Source: Chloroflexota bacterium (lineage in GTDB: Bacteria; Chloroflexota; Limnocylindria; Limnocylindrales; CSP1-4). Taken from it: a stretch of 33,473 bases of DNA. The DNA lies in contig JAFMJV010000026.1 of NCBI GenBank assembly GCA_017853275.1, forward strand, positions 1 through 33,473, in the 5' to 3' direction. The notes below the pieces were generated by a model, which made no database searches, was not told where the DNA came from, and worked only from the letters and a program-made list of their open reading frames with translations. The position numbers and the translations under genes were made by a program. Positions 15,561 through 23,343 of the stretch are shown here, one piece after another; position 1 is the stretch's first letter, and each line of letters opens with the position of its first letter.

Positions 15561-16577
15561 ATGCCGAACCTCCCGATGACCCGGCCCACCCTCCCGCGCC
15601 CCGTCCGCCTGCGCTCCACGCGCGCCCAGGCGGAGCCCGAGGCCGTCCCGGTGGTGCCGCGCCAGGTGATCACCGCCGCGGGCCTGCGCTGGATCTCCAT
15701 CGAGCGCCCCACCCAGTCGGACGGCGAGTGGCTGCGCGAGCAGTTCGACTTCCACGCCCTGGATATGGAGGACGTCTTCTCCCGCAACCAGCGGGCGAAG
15801 CTGGACGTCTACGACGACTACCTCTTCCTCGTCATCCAGTTCCCGGTCTACGAGAAGGTCCGCCGCCGGCTCGTCTCGGCGGAGCTCGATGTCTTCATCG
15901 GCCCGGATTACCTGATCACGCTCCCCAACCTCCCGATCCCGCCCGTGGAGGCGCTCTTCGAGCGCTTCAGCGAGCGCGACGACCTGCGCGAGGCCGCCTT
16001 CGCGCGCGGCTCCGGCTACCTCCTCTACCGGATCATCGACGCCTGCGTGGACGCCTCCTTCCCGATGCTCCGGAAGATGGGCCTGAAGCTCGACCAGCTC
16101 GAGGACGACATCTTCGAGCAGGAGCGATCGTCCGAGATCGTGCGCGAGCTGAACGACCTGAAGCAGGAGATCATCGCCTTCCGGCGGATCGTCCGGCCGC
16201 AGCGGACCGTCTTCCGCGACCTGGAGCGGACGAAGAGCCGCTACCTCCATGCCGAGGACGAGATCGAGGTCTACTTCGACGACATCTCGGACGCCGCCGC
16301 GCGGATCTGGGACATCCTCGAGAACTACAAGGAGGTCATCGACGCGCTCGAGGCGACGAACGAGAGCGTCCTCTCGCACCGCCTGAACGATTCGATCCGC
16401 ATCCTCACCGGCTTCTCGGTGATGCTCCTGCCGCTCACCCTCATCGCCTCGATCTGGGGGATGAACGTGCCGGTCCCCGGGGCGGATGCGGGGCTCGCCT
16501 TCCCCGCCCTCCTCGTCCTCATGGCCGCCCTGCTCGGCCTCTTCATCATCGTCTTCCGCAAGCGCGGCTGGCTGTGA
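15561..16577 (+). CDS. CorA-family magnesium/divalent cation channel
   Basis: Forms a pentameric inner-membrane channel for Mg2+ (or Co2+/Ni2+). The cytoplasmic funnel covers about residues 30-270, rich in charged helices. It is followed by two C-terminal membrane helices, the first ending in the signature GMN at 300-302, followed by the periplasmic loop VPVPGADAG and a final helix ending in KRGWL. At 338 residues it is of normal size. I start at the ATG at 15561; an upstream ATG at 15336 would add 75 residues of Pro/Arg-rich sequence not expected in CorA, and a further ATG at 15576 is possible. Its stop overlaps the GTG of the AI-2E-family gene, so both are translated together. Confidence 0.9.
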   Translation: MPNLPMTRPTLPRPVRLRSTRAQAEPEAVPVVPRQVITAAGLRWISIERPTQSDGEWLREQFDFHALDMEDVFSRNQRAKLDVYDDYLFLVIQFPVYEKVRRRLVSAELDVFIGPDYLITLPNLPIPPVEALFERFSERDDLREAAFARGSGYLLYRIIDACVDASFPMLRKMGLKLDQLEDDIFEQERSSEIVRELNDLKQEIIAFRRIVRPQRTVFRDLERTKSRYLHAEDEIEVYFDDISDAAARIWDILENYKEVIDALEATNESVLSHRLNDSIRILTGFSVMLLPLTLIASIWGMNVPVPGADAGLAFPALLVLMAALLGLFIIVFRKRGWL

Positions 16578-17722
16578 GCGACGGGACCCCCGGGGCCGCG
16601 GATCCCTCGCCCCGCAGCTTCCGCGGGATGGGGGCTCCCAGCCTCGCCTTCGTCGTCGCGCTCCTCGCCGGGATCGTCCTCGTCCTCGTCCTCGTCGCGT
16701 CCGCCTCCGCGCTCGTCGTCTTCGCGATCGGCGCCGCGCTCGCCTTCTTCCTCGTCCCGGTCGTCGGCCGCCTCGAGCGGCGGATGCCCCGCTTCCTCGC
16801 GGCGATCATCGTGGTCGCGATCCTCGTCGCGCTCACGGTGGGGATCCTCCTCGTCGTCGCCTACATCGTGGTGGAGCAGGGGATCGTCTTCCTCCAGAAC
16901 CTCCCGGAGTACATGGCCCAGCTCCGTGCGGGGATCGACACGCTCAACCTCCCCGCGTGGCTGGAGACGGCCCTGGACGGGACCGGGTCGGCCGTGGAGG
17001 GCGGTACCACCGGCTTCGACCCCTCCACGCTCGTCACCGGGATCCTCCAGGGCGCGCTCGGGATCGTGGGGGTCGTCTTCAGCTTCTTCCTCCTCCCGTT
17101 CTTCCTCTTCTACCTCCTGAAGGACCAGCCGCGGATGGCGGCGGGCTTCCACCGGGCCGTGCCGGAGCCCTGGCGCGCGGACGTGGAGGCGGTCCTCACG
17201 ATCATCAGCCGGGACCTCGCCACCTTCGTGAAGGCGGAGCTGATGGTCGGTGCGATCCAGTTCTGCATCGTCGCGGCCGGCAACGCGCTCATCGGGCTCC
17301 TCGTGCCGGGGGCGCACGTGATGCTCACCTTCGCGCTCCTTCTCGGCCTGCTCGCCTTCGTCTTCGAGGCGATCCCCCAGATCGGCCCGATCTTCGCCTA
17401 CATCCCGGCCCTTCTCCTCGCGCTCACCGCCGGTCCCGCCGCGGTCGTCGCGGTGAGCGTCTTCTACTTCCTCGCCTTCAACTTCGAGGGATCCGTCCTC
17501 GTCCCCACCTTCCAGGGGCAGATGATCAGCTTCGGCGGCGCCACCGTCCTCGTCGTCATCACGATCGGCTTCGCGCTGGCGGGGATCCTCGGGGCGATCG
17601 TCGCCCTTCCCGTCGCCGCGATCGCCCGGGACACCTTCGCCCACTTCTTCCGCCGCGCCCAGGCGGTGGGGGGCATCCCGCCCGAGCCACCGACCGGGTC
17701 CGCACCTGCGCCCGCCGCCTGA
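16574..17722 (+). CDS. AI-2E family transporter-like membrane protein
   Basis: A polytopic membrane protein of 382 residues, with paired N-terminal helices (about residues 22-60 and 75-105), an amphipathic stretch, and four or more helices from about 155 onward. Segments FFLLPFFLFYLLKD and FEAIPQIGPIFAYIP are diagnostic of the AI-2E/PerM family. Members have been linked to export of AI-2 or to Na+/H+ antiport, but most are uncharacterised, so the cargo is unknown. It starts with a GTG overlapping the corA stop and ends 13 bases before iolD, so it may be transcribed with the inositol genes. Its C-terminal tail is Pro/Ala-rich. Confidence 0.88.
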   Translation: MSDGTPGAADPSPRSFRGMGAPSLAFVVALLAGIVLVLVLVASASALVVFAIGAALAFFLVPVVGRLERRMPRFLAAIIVVAILVALTVGILLVVAYIVVEQGIVFLQNLPEYMAQLRAGIDTLNLPAWLETALDGTGSAVEGGTTGFDPSTLVTGILQGALGIVGVVFSFFLLPFFLFYLLKDQPRMAAGFHRAVPEPWRADVEAVLTIISRDLATFVKAELMVGAIQFCIVAAGNALIGLLVPGAHVMLTFALLLGLLAFVFEAIPQIGPIFAYIPALLLALTAGPAAVVAVSVFYFLAFNFEGSVLVPTFQGQMISFGGATVLVVITIGFALAGILGAIVALPVAAIARDTFAHFFRRAQAVGGIPPEPPTGSAPAPAA

Positions 17723-17735
17723 GAGGAGACCTGCC

Positions 17736-19628
17736 GTGGCCCGGACCCGCCGCCTGACCACCGCCCAGGCGATCGTCGCCTTCCTCCGCGCCCAGCACGT
17801 GGAGCGGGACGGGGAGCGGGAGCGCTTCTTCGCCGGCGTCCTCGGGATCTTCGGCCACGGGAACGTGGCCGGCCTCGGGGAGGCGCTCGAGGCCGAGCAG
17901 GCCCGCCACGGTGCGGATGCGCTGCGCTACCTCCAGGGCCGGAACGAGCAGGGGCTCGTCCACCTCGCGGCCGCCTACGCGAAGCAGCGCCGCCGGCTCC
18001 GGACCTACGCGGTCACCTCCTCGATCGGGCCGGGGGCCACGAACATGGTCACCGGCGCCGCGATGGCCACGGTGAACCGCCTCCCCGTCCTCCTCCTCCC
18101 CGGCGACATCTTCGCCTCGCGCCGGGTCGCCCCCGTCCTCCAGCAGCTGGAGCGCCCGGAGAGCCAGGCGATCTCCGTCAACGACACCTTCCAGCCGGTC
18201 TCCCGCTACTGGGACCGGATCGACCGGCCGGAGCAGCTGATCGCCGCGCTCCCCGCGGCGATGCGCGTCCTCACCTCGCCCGCGGAGACCGGCGCGGTGA
18301 CGCTCTCCCTGCCGCAGGACACCCAGGCGGAGGCGTGGGACTACCCGGACGAGCTCTTCGCCGAGCGGACCTGGGCGATCCCCCGCCAGCGCCCGGACCT
18401 CACCCTCCTCGCGCGAGCGGCGGATGCGATCGTGGCGGCGGAGCGGCCGATGATCGTGGCCGGGGGCGGCGTCTTCTACTCCGCCGCGGAGGAGGCGCTC
18501 GGCGCCTTCGCCACGCGCTTCGGGATCCCCGTCACCGAGACGCAGGCGGGGAAGGGGCTCCTCCCCTGGGACCACCCCGCCGTGGCCGGCCCGCTCGGCG
18601 TCACCGGTGGCTCCGCAGCGAACGCGATCGCGCGCGACGCGGACCTCGTCATCGCGATCGGGACGCGCCTCTCGGACTTCCCCACCGCCAGCTGGACGGC
18701 CTGGCAGGACCCCGGCGTGCGCTTCCTCGCGATCAACGTCGCGGAGCTGGACGCGGCCAAGGCGCGCGCCCTCCCGCTCGTGGGGGACGCGCGTGCCGTG
18801 CTGGACGAGCTGGGCGCGCTCCTCGCCGCCCGCGGCTGGACGGGGACGAGCCCGGAGCGCCGCGCCCACGTGGAGCGGCTCCGGACGGCCTGGAACGACG
18901 AGGTCACCCGCGTCCTCCACCTCGCCACCCCCGCGCACGTCTCCCAGCCCGAGGCGATCCGGATCGTGAACGAGGCGGCCGGCCCGGACGGGATCGTCGT
19001 GTGCGCCGCGGGCGGCCTCCCCGGCGATCTCCACAAGCTGTGGCGGACGCCGCGCTCCGGCGGCTACCACCTGGAGTACGGCTACTCCACGATGGGCTAC
19101 GAGGTCGCGGGTGGGATCGGTGTCGCGCTCGCCGAGCCGGACCGGCGCGTCCACGTGATGGTCGGGGACGGCTCCTGGCTGATGCTCTCCTCGGAGCTCG
19201 CGACCGCCGTCCAGGAGGGGATCGACCTCACCGTCGTCCTCCTGGACAACCACGGCTTCCGCTGCATCCGGAACCTCTCCCGGGCGTGCGGCGGGGACGG
19301 CGGCTTCCAGGAGTTCCGCCTCCGCGACCCGGAGACCGGCCGCCTCGCCGGCGACGTCCTGCCGCTCGACTTCGTCGCCTCTGCCCGGAGCCTCGGCGCG
19401 ACGGCGCTCAGCGCCCACTCGCCCTCCGAGCTCGCCGCCCGGCTCGCGGAGGCACGCACGATCCGCGGCCCGGTCGTCATCGTCACGGAGGTCGACCCGT
19501 CCGTGGGTGTCCCCGGCTACGACAGCTGGTGGGACGTCCCGGTCGCGGAGGTCTCGGAGCGCCCGGAGGTCCGGGCCGCGTACGCGGAGCACCGTGCCCG
19601 CGTCGCCACGGAACGGAACCTTCCCTGA
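17736..19628 (+). CDS. iolD: 3D-(3,5/4)-trihydroxycyclohexane-1,2-dione hydrolase
   Basis: Thiamine-diphosphate enzyme of myo-inositol breakdown that opens the ring of diketo-inositol to give 5-deoxy-glucuronate. The 630-residue protein has the three domains of the acetolactate synthase superfamily. The cofactor-activating Glu71 lies in GRNEQG, and the ThDP/Mg motif runs from GDGSW at 477-481 to DN at 504-505. The segment ITNSIGPG-like SSIGPGATNMVTGAA and the PQDTQAEAWDYP block are characteristic of IolD. The start is GTG at 17736, with GAGAGGAGA just upstream. It leads the inositol block, with iolE 16 bases downstream. No thiamine riboswitch or separate promoter is seen, so it probably depends on the corA promoter or an unseen one. 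Confidence 0.95.
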   Translation: MARTRRLTTAQAIVAFLRAQHVERDGERERFFAGVLGIFGHGNVAGLGEALEAEQARHGADALRYLQGRNEQGLVHLAAAYAKQRRRLRTYAVTSSIGPGATNMVTGAAMATVNRLPVLLLPGDIFASRRVAPVLQQLERPESQAISVNDTFQPVSRYWDRIDRPEQLIAALPAAMRVLTSPAETGAVTLSLPQDTQAEAWDYPDELFAERTWAIPRQRPDLTLLARAADAIVAAERPMIVAGGGVFYSAAEEALGAFATRFGIPVTETQAGKGLLPWDHPAVAGPLGVTGGSAANAIARDADLVIAIGTRLSDFPTASWTAWQDPGVRFLAINVAELDAAKARALPLVGDARAVLDELGALLAARGWTGTSPERRAHVERLRTAWNDEVTRVLHLATPAHVSQPEAIRIVNEAAGPDGIVVCAAGGLPGDLHKLWRTPRSGGYHLEYGYSTMGYEVAGGIGVALAEPDRRVHVMVGDGSWLMLSSELATAVQEGIDLTVVLLDNHGFRCIRNLSRACGGDGGFQEFRLRDPETGRLAGDVLPLDFVASARSLGATALSAHSPSELAARLAEARTIRGPVVIVTEVDPSVGVPGYDSWWDVPVAEVSERPEVRAAYAEHRARVATERNLP

Positions 19629-19644
19629 CCCAGCGGAGGACAAG

Positions 19645-20577
19645 ATGGACGCGGCCATGCCCTACCGGATCGCAAGCGCACCCTGCTCCTTCGGTGTCGA
19701 TGACGTCCTGACGGACGACGCCTGGATGCCCGAGCCGGACGAGATGCTCGACTGGATGCTCGGCATCGGCTACACCGGGACGGAGCTCGGTCCGCGGAGC
19801 TACCTCGGGGTCGGCGCCGATGCCTGGGCGCGGCTCTTCCGGCGCAACCTCGCCCTCGTGGGCTCCTTCCTCCCGCTCCACTTCGCGCACGCGGAGACCT
19901 TCGCCTCCGAGCTCGGCTGGCTCCGGGACCGGACGCTCGAGGTGAAGGCCGCGAGCCCGGACGATTCGGCGCCCTTCATCGTCCTGTGCGATGCGCTGGA
20001 CGATCCCGACCGCCGCCGCTGGTCCGGGCGGATCGCCGAGCACCCCGAGGTCGTTCTCGACCGTGCCGCGGCGGACGCCTTCCGTGACCGCCTCCACCGC
20101 GCCGGCGAGGTCGTCCGCGCGGCCGGGCTGCGCGCGGTCATCCATCCCCATGCCGGGACCCACCTGGAGACGGACGCCGAGATCGAGCGGATCGTGGACG
20201 GGCTCGACCCGTCGCTCGTGGGGCTCTGTCTCGATACCGGCCACTTCGCCTACGGGGGCGGGGACCCGGCCGCACGGATCCGGGACTACCGCGCGGTCCT
20301 CCAGCACGTCCACATCAAGGACTTCGCGCCGCACGTGCTCGCCCGGGTCCGGGCCGCGGACGGCGGTCTCGTGGAGGCGCTCAAGGCGGGCTGCTTCCCG
20401 GCGCTCGGGGACGGCGCCACGGACTTCGGTGCGGTCGTCCGGGCGCTCCGCGCGGCCGGCTACGACGGCTGGCTCGTGGTGGAGCAGGACCGCTCGCTGC
20501 GCAAGGAGGACACCCGCGCCGACCTCGTCGCCCAGCAGCGCCGGAACCTCGCGGTCATCCGCGCCGCCGGGGCGTGA
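19645..20577 (+). CDS. iolE: Inosose dehydratase-like TIM-barrel enzyme
   Basis: Removes water from scyllo-inosose (2-keto-myo-inositol) to give the dione that IolD hydrolyses. This 310-residue sugar isomerase/epimerase-type barrel has IolE hallmarks: ASAPCSFGVDD at the N terminus, GIGYTGTELGP at 40-50, HPHAGTHLE at 167-175, LCLDTGHFAYGG at 194-205, HVHIKDF at 221-227 and VVEQD near the C terminus. The Glu, Asp and His residues in these segments are the expected metal ligands. The ATG at 19645 has GGAGGA upstream; an internal ATG at 19657 is a weaker alternative. It lies 16 bases after iolD and 43 before iolB. Confidence 0.92.
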   Translation: MDAAMPYRIASAPCSFGVDDVLTDDAWMPEPDEMLDWMLGIGYTGTELGPRSYLGVGADAWARLFRRNLALVGSFLPLHFAHAETFASELGWLRDRTLEVKAASPDDSAPFIVLCDALDDPDRRRWSGRIAEHPEVVLDRAAADAFRDRLHRAGEVVRAAGLRAVIHPHAGTHLETDAEIERIVDGLDPSLVGLCLDTGHFAYGGGDPAARIRDYRAVLQHVHIKDFAPHVLARVRAADGGLVEALKAGCFPALGDGATDFGAVVRALRAAGYDGWLVVEQDRSLRKEDTRADLVAQQRRNLAVIRAAGA

Positions 20578-20608
20578 GGGGGCCGATGAGCGCCCCCCGC
20601 TCATCGCG

Positions 20609-20614
20609 TACGCT
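20609..20614 (+). promoter_or_regulatory. Candidate -10 (TACGCT) for a leaderless iolB transcript
   Basis: GCGTACGCT is followed by exactly six bases and the ATG of iolB at 20621. No ribosome binding site precedes that ATG, unlike those before iolD, iolE and the transaldolase gene. The arrangement copies those at 11416 and 29310, so iolB, the transaldolase gene and the membrane gene may have their own promoter. Confidence 0.42.
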
Positions 20615-20620
20615 CCGCGC

Positions 20621-21466
20621 ATGGCGCACCCGTCCGTGACCCTCCTCCGGCGCTCCCGCCCGCCCGATCCGCGCGATGGCGCCACGCAGCGTGTCGCGCC
20701 CCCGGACGGGGGCTTCGCGTGGATCTCCTTCTCCGCCCACCGCCTCGCGGACGGGGAGACGATCGCGCGTGCGGGCGATGACCACGAGGTCGGGATCGTC
20801 ATCGCGGAGGGGAGCGCGAGCGTGACCGCGGGGGCGGACCGCTTCCCGGGGCTCGGCAGCCGTGCCGGCATCTTCGATGGCCCACCGCCGCCGGTCGTCC
20901 TCGTGGCTCCCGGGCAGGCGCTCGAGGTGCGCGCCGAGGGACCGGCCACCGTCCTCGTGGCGAGCGCGCCCCTCGCGGGCGCCACGCCGGTCCCCACGCG
21001 GGCGATCGACCCGGCGACGATGCGCGTGGAGGAGCGCGGGAGCGGGCAGACCGCTCGGCGCGTCCACCACCTCCTCCCCGCGGAGGCGCCCGCCGCCAAG
21101 CTCATCCTCGTGGAGGTCTTCACCCCGGGCGGGAACTGGAGCTCCTATCCGCCGCATAAGCACGACACCCAGGATCCGCCCCGGGAGGCGCTCCTCGAGG
21201 AGCTCTACTGGTACCGCTTCGCCAAGCCTGCGCAGGCCTTCGCCTTCGCCCGGGTCTACACCGCGGACCGGAGCCTGGACGAGGCGCTCACCCCGATGGA
21301 TGACGATCTCGTCCTCGTCCCCCGCGGCTACCACCCGGTGGGGATGCCCGCGGGCTACGACGGCTACTACCTGAACGTGATGGCCGGGCCGGGCCGGGAC
21401 TGGCGCTTCACGCTGGACCCCGATCACGCCTGGCTGATGGACTGGTCGCCCACCGCCCCCCGCTGA
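20621..21466 (+). CDS. iolB: 5-deoxy-glucuronate isomerase
   Basis: Converts 5-deoxy-glucuronate, the product of IolD, to 5-keto-2-deoxygluconate. The 281-residue double cupin has the family signature GNWSSYPPHKHD, with metal-binding His179 and His181, followed by LEELYWYRF (metal Glu) and RGYHPVG with the last His. The tail RFTLDPDHAWLMDW is typical of IolB. The ATG at 20621 is supported by the promoter-like box and by the lack of any ribosome binding site. It is followed after 16 bases by the transaldolase-family gene instead of the usual kinase and aldolase genes. Confidence 0.94.
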   Translation: MAHPSVTLLRRSRPPDPRDGATQRVAPPDGGFAWISFSAHRLADGETIARAGDDHEVGIVIAEGSASVTAGADRFPGLGSRAGIFDGPPPPVVLVAPGQALEVRAEGPATVLVASAPLAGATPVPTRAIDPATMRVEERGSGQTARRVHHLLPAEAPAAKLILVEVFTPGGNWSSYPPHKHDTQDPPREALLEELYWYRFAKPAQAFAFARVYTADRSLDEALTPMDDDLVLVPRGYHPVGMPAGYDGYYLNVMAGPGRDWRFTLDPDHAWLMDWSPTAPR

Positions 21467-21482
21467 GCCAAGGAGAGCTGGA

Positions 21483-22577
21483 ATGGCCCCGTCTCCCGCC
21501 ACGAGCCCGATCCTCCGGACGGTCTCGGAGCACCCCACGGACTACTGGAACGATTCCTGCGCGGTGACCGAGCTCACCTGGGCGATCGAGCACGGCGCGA
21601 CCGGGGCGACGACGAACCCGACGATCGTGGGCGAGGTCCTGAAGAAGGAGTGGGCGACCTGGTCCGCGCGCGTCCCCGAGATCCGGGCCGAGCGCCCCGA
21701 GGCCACGGACCAGGAGGTCACCTGGCAGGTGATCGAGGAGATGGCGATCCGCGGCTGGGCGCTCCTCGACCCGGTCTTCGCCGAGCACGGCGGCCGGAAG
21801 GGCCGGCTCTCGATCCAGACGAACCCGACCCTCCACGTCTCCACCGAGGGGATGGTCGCCCAGGCGCGCCACTTCGCGACGCTCGCCCGGAACGTCCAGG
21901 TGAAGTTCCCCGTCACCGCCGCCGGGCTCGCCGCGATCGAGCAGGCGACCTACGAGGGGATCAACATCAACGCCACGGTGAGCTTCACCCTCCCCCAGGC
22001 GCTCGCCGTCGGCGAGGCGGTCGAGCGGGCGCTCAAGCGGCGCGAGGCGGAGGGGAAGGACGTGTCGGGGATGACCCCCGTCTGCACCCTGATGATCGGG
22101 CGGATGGATGACTGGGTGAAGGCCGTCTGCCAGCGGGATGACATCGTCATCGACCCGGCCGCGATGGACTGGGCGGGGATCGCCGTCTTCAAGAAGGCGT
22201 GCGCGATCTACCGTGAGCGCGGCTACCGGACCCGCCCCCTGGCCGCGGCCTACCGCCACCATCTCCACTGGTCGGAGCTGATCGGCGGGGATGTCGTCCT
22301 CACGATGCCCTGGCAGTGGGCGAAGCGCTTCGATGATTCCGCGGTGGAGGTCCGTCCCCGCTTCGAGGACCCGGTCCCCGGGCGGTATCTCGACGAGCTC
22401 CTCGGCCACGTGCCGGACTTCGTCCGCGCCTGGGAGGCGGACGGGCTGACGCCGGCGGAGTTCGACACCTACGGCGCGACCGTCCGGACGCTGCGTACCT
22501 TCATCGGGAGCTACTGGGACCTCGTCCGTACCGTGGACGACCTCCTCCTCCCGAACCCGGACGTGCGCGCGAAGTGA
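21483..22577 (+). CDS. Transaldolase-family enzyme of the inositol cluster
   Basis: A class I (Schiff-base) transaldolase/aldolase of 364 residues, longer than E. coli TalB (317). By hand alignment to TalB, the Schiff-base Lys132 is Lys141 (NVQVKFP), Asp17 is Asp24 and Asn35 is Asn45 in TTNPT. Thr156 is Thr165 in NINATVSF. The phosphate-binding Arg181 and Arg228 are kept as Arg207 (MIGRMDDW) and the Arg in AAAYRHH. Glu96 of TalB aligns with Gln112 (LSIQTNP), as in fructose-6-phosphate aldolase (FSA). A strong AAGGAGA site precedes the ATG. It lies directly after iolB, where the kinase and aldolase of the standard pathway would be expected. Splitting 5-keto-2-deoxygluconate is a hypothesis; a pentose-phosphate transaldolase is the alternative. 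Confidence 0.85.
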   Translation: MAPSPATSPILRTVSEHPTDYWNDSCAVTELTWAIEHGATGATTNPTIVGEVLKKEWATWSARVPEIRAERPEATDQEVTWQVIEEMAIRGWALLDPVFAEHGGRKGRLSIQTNPTLHVSTEGMVAQARHFATLARNVQVKFPVTAAGLAAIEQATYEGININATVSFTLPQALAVGEAVERALKRREAEGKDVSGMTPVCTLMIGRMDDWVKAVCQRDDIVIDPAAMDWAGIAVFKKACAIYRERGYRTRPLAAAYRHHLHWSELIGGDVVLTMPWQWAKRFDDSAVEVRPRFEDPVPGRYLDELLGHVPDFVRAWEADGLTPAEFDTYGATVRTLRTFIGSYWDLVRTVDDLLLPNPDVRAK

Positions 22578-23215
22578 TGGCCGAGACGGAGACCACGCTG
22601 CCCTCGGACGCGGAGCTGCGCATCCTGGAAGCGCAGCTGGAGCGGATGCGCGGGATGCTCGGCGGCTACTCGATGCTCTTCTTCTCCCACATGCGGGTCT
22701 GGTCGCTCGCGACGCTCGCGCTCCTCGTCGCGACGCGCTGGGAGCCGCTCGCGGCGGGCGTCGTCATCGTCCCCTTCCTCGTCCCCTTCGTCTTCCTCGA
22801 GGCGAGCTACCTCTTCTACTACACGGTCTTCGCGCGCCGCCACGCCGCGTCGCTCGAGCGCACCATCAACGCGCGGCTCGGCCGCCCGGTCCTCCACGCC
22901 CACGCGATCGAGGCCGCCTACTTCTACGATCCGGCCGCCGCCAAGATCAGCGCTCTCTCCCTCGCCCGGCCGCTCGGGCACATGAGCGCGATGACGCTCG
23001 GCTACAGCGCGGGCGCGGGGATCCTCTGGCTCGCCGGGCTCCTCCTCACTGCGGAGTGGGCGGCCGCGCATGCGGGCGGTCTCGTGGACCTCGTGATCCC
23101 CGGTGCGCTCGCGTGGACCGCGCTCATCGTCCTCTACCTCCTCTGGACCTGGCTCGGCCGGGGGGATGAGCGCCGGCTGGAGGATGCCCTCCGGCGCGCC
23201 TATCCGGAGCGCTGA
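22577..23215 (+). CDS. Small polytopic membrane protein, unknown function
   Basis: I do not recognise this family. The 212-residue protein has a short charged N-terminal helix (about 8-28, possible coiled coil), then about four membrane segments near 38-55, 58-86, 135-155 and 168-192. Between the second and third is a soluble stretch with a conserved-looking HAHAIEAAYFYDP. It ends in a charged tail. The ATG at 22577 overlaps the transaldolase stop (TGATG); a GTG one codon earlier (22574) is also possible. Tight coupling suggests it is made with the inositol enzymes, but it is too small for a typical sugar transporter. Confidence 0.7.
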   Translation: MAETETTLPSDAELRILEAQLERMRGMLGGYSMLFFSHMRVWSLATLALLVATRWEPLAAGVVIVPFLVPFVFLEASYLFYYTVFARRHAASLERTINARLGRPVLHAHAIEAAYFYDPAAAKISALSLARPLGHMSAMTLGYSAGAGILWLAGLLLTAEWAAAHAGGLVDLVIPGALAWTALIVLYLLWTWLGRGDERRLEDALRRAYPER

Positions 23216-23257
23216 TCCGCCGGTCCCCCGTCCCTTCCCATCGACAGATGAGTGGAG

Positions 23258-23263
23258 TACCCT
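23258..23263 (+). promoter_or_regulatory. Candidate -10 (TACCCT) for the subtilisin gene
   Basis: GAGTACCCT lies about 80 bases before the ATG at 23344. The leader would contain CCCGGG-AACA-CCCGGG near 23299-23314, a six-base-pair hairpin with a four-base loop, and a GAGGGAG/GAGGGG ribosome binding region. The rest of the 128-base gap shows nothing further. Confidence 0.35.
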
Positions 23264-23343
23264 CCCCCGAACGCCCGCAGGCGCGGGAGAGGGGATGCCC
23301 GGGAACACCCGGGGTGTCCGCCGTAGCGAGGGAGACCGAGGGG

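Noticed and set aside
17559-19658. Long antisense open frame (about 700 codons) over iolD
   Set aside because: High GC leaves few stops in antisense frames. The translation is Arg/Gly/Asp-rich with no domain, and the plus strand encodes an unmistakable IolD.
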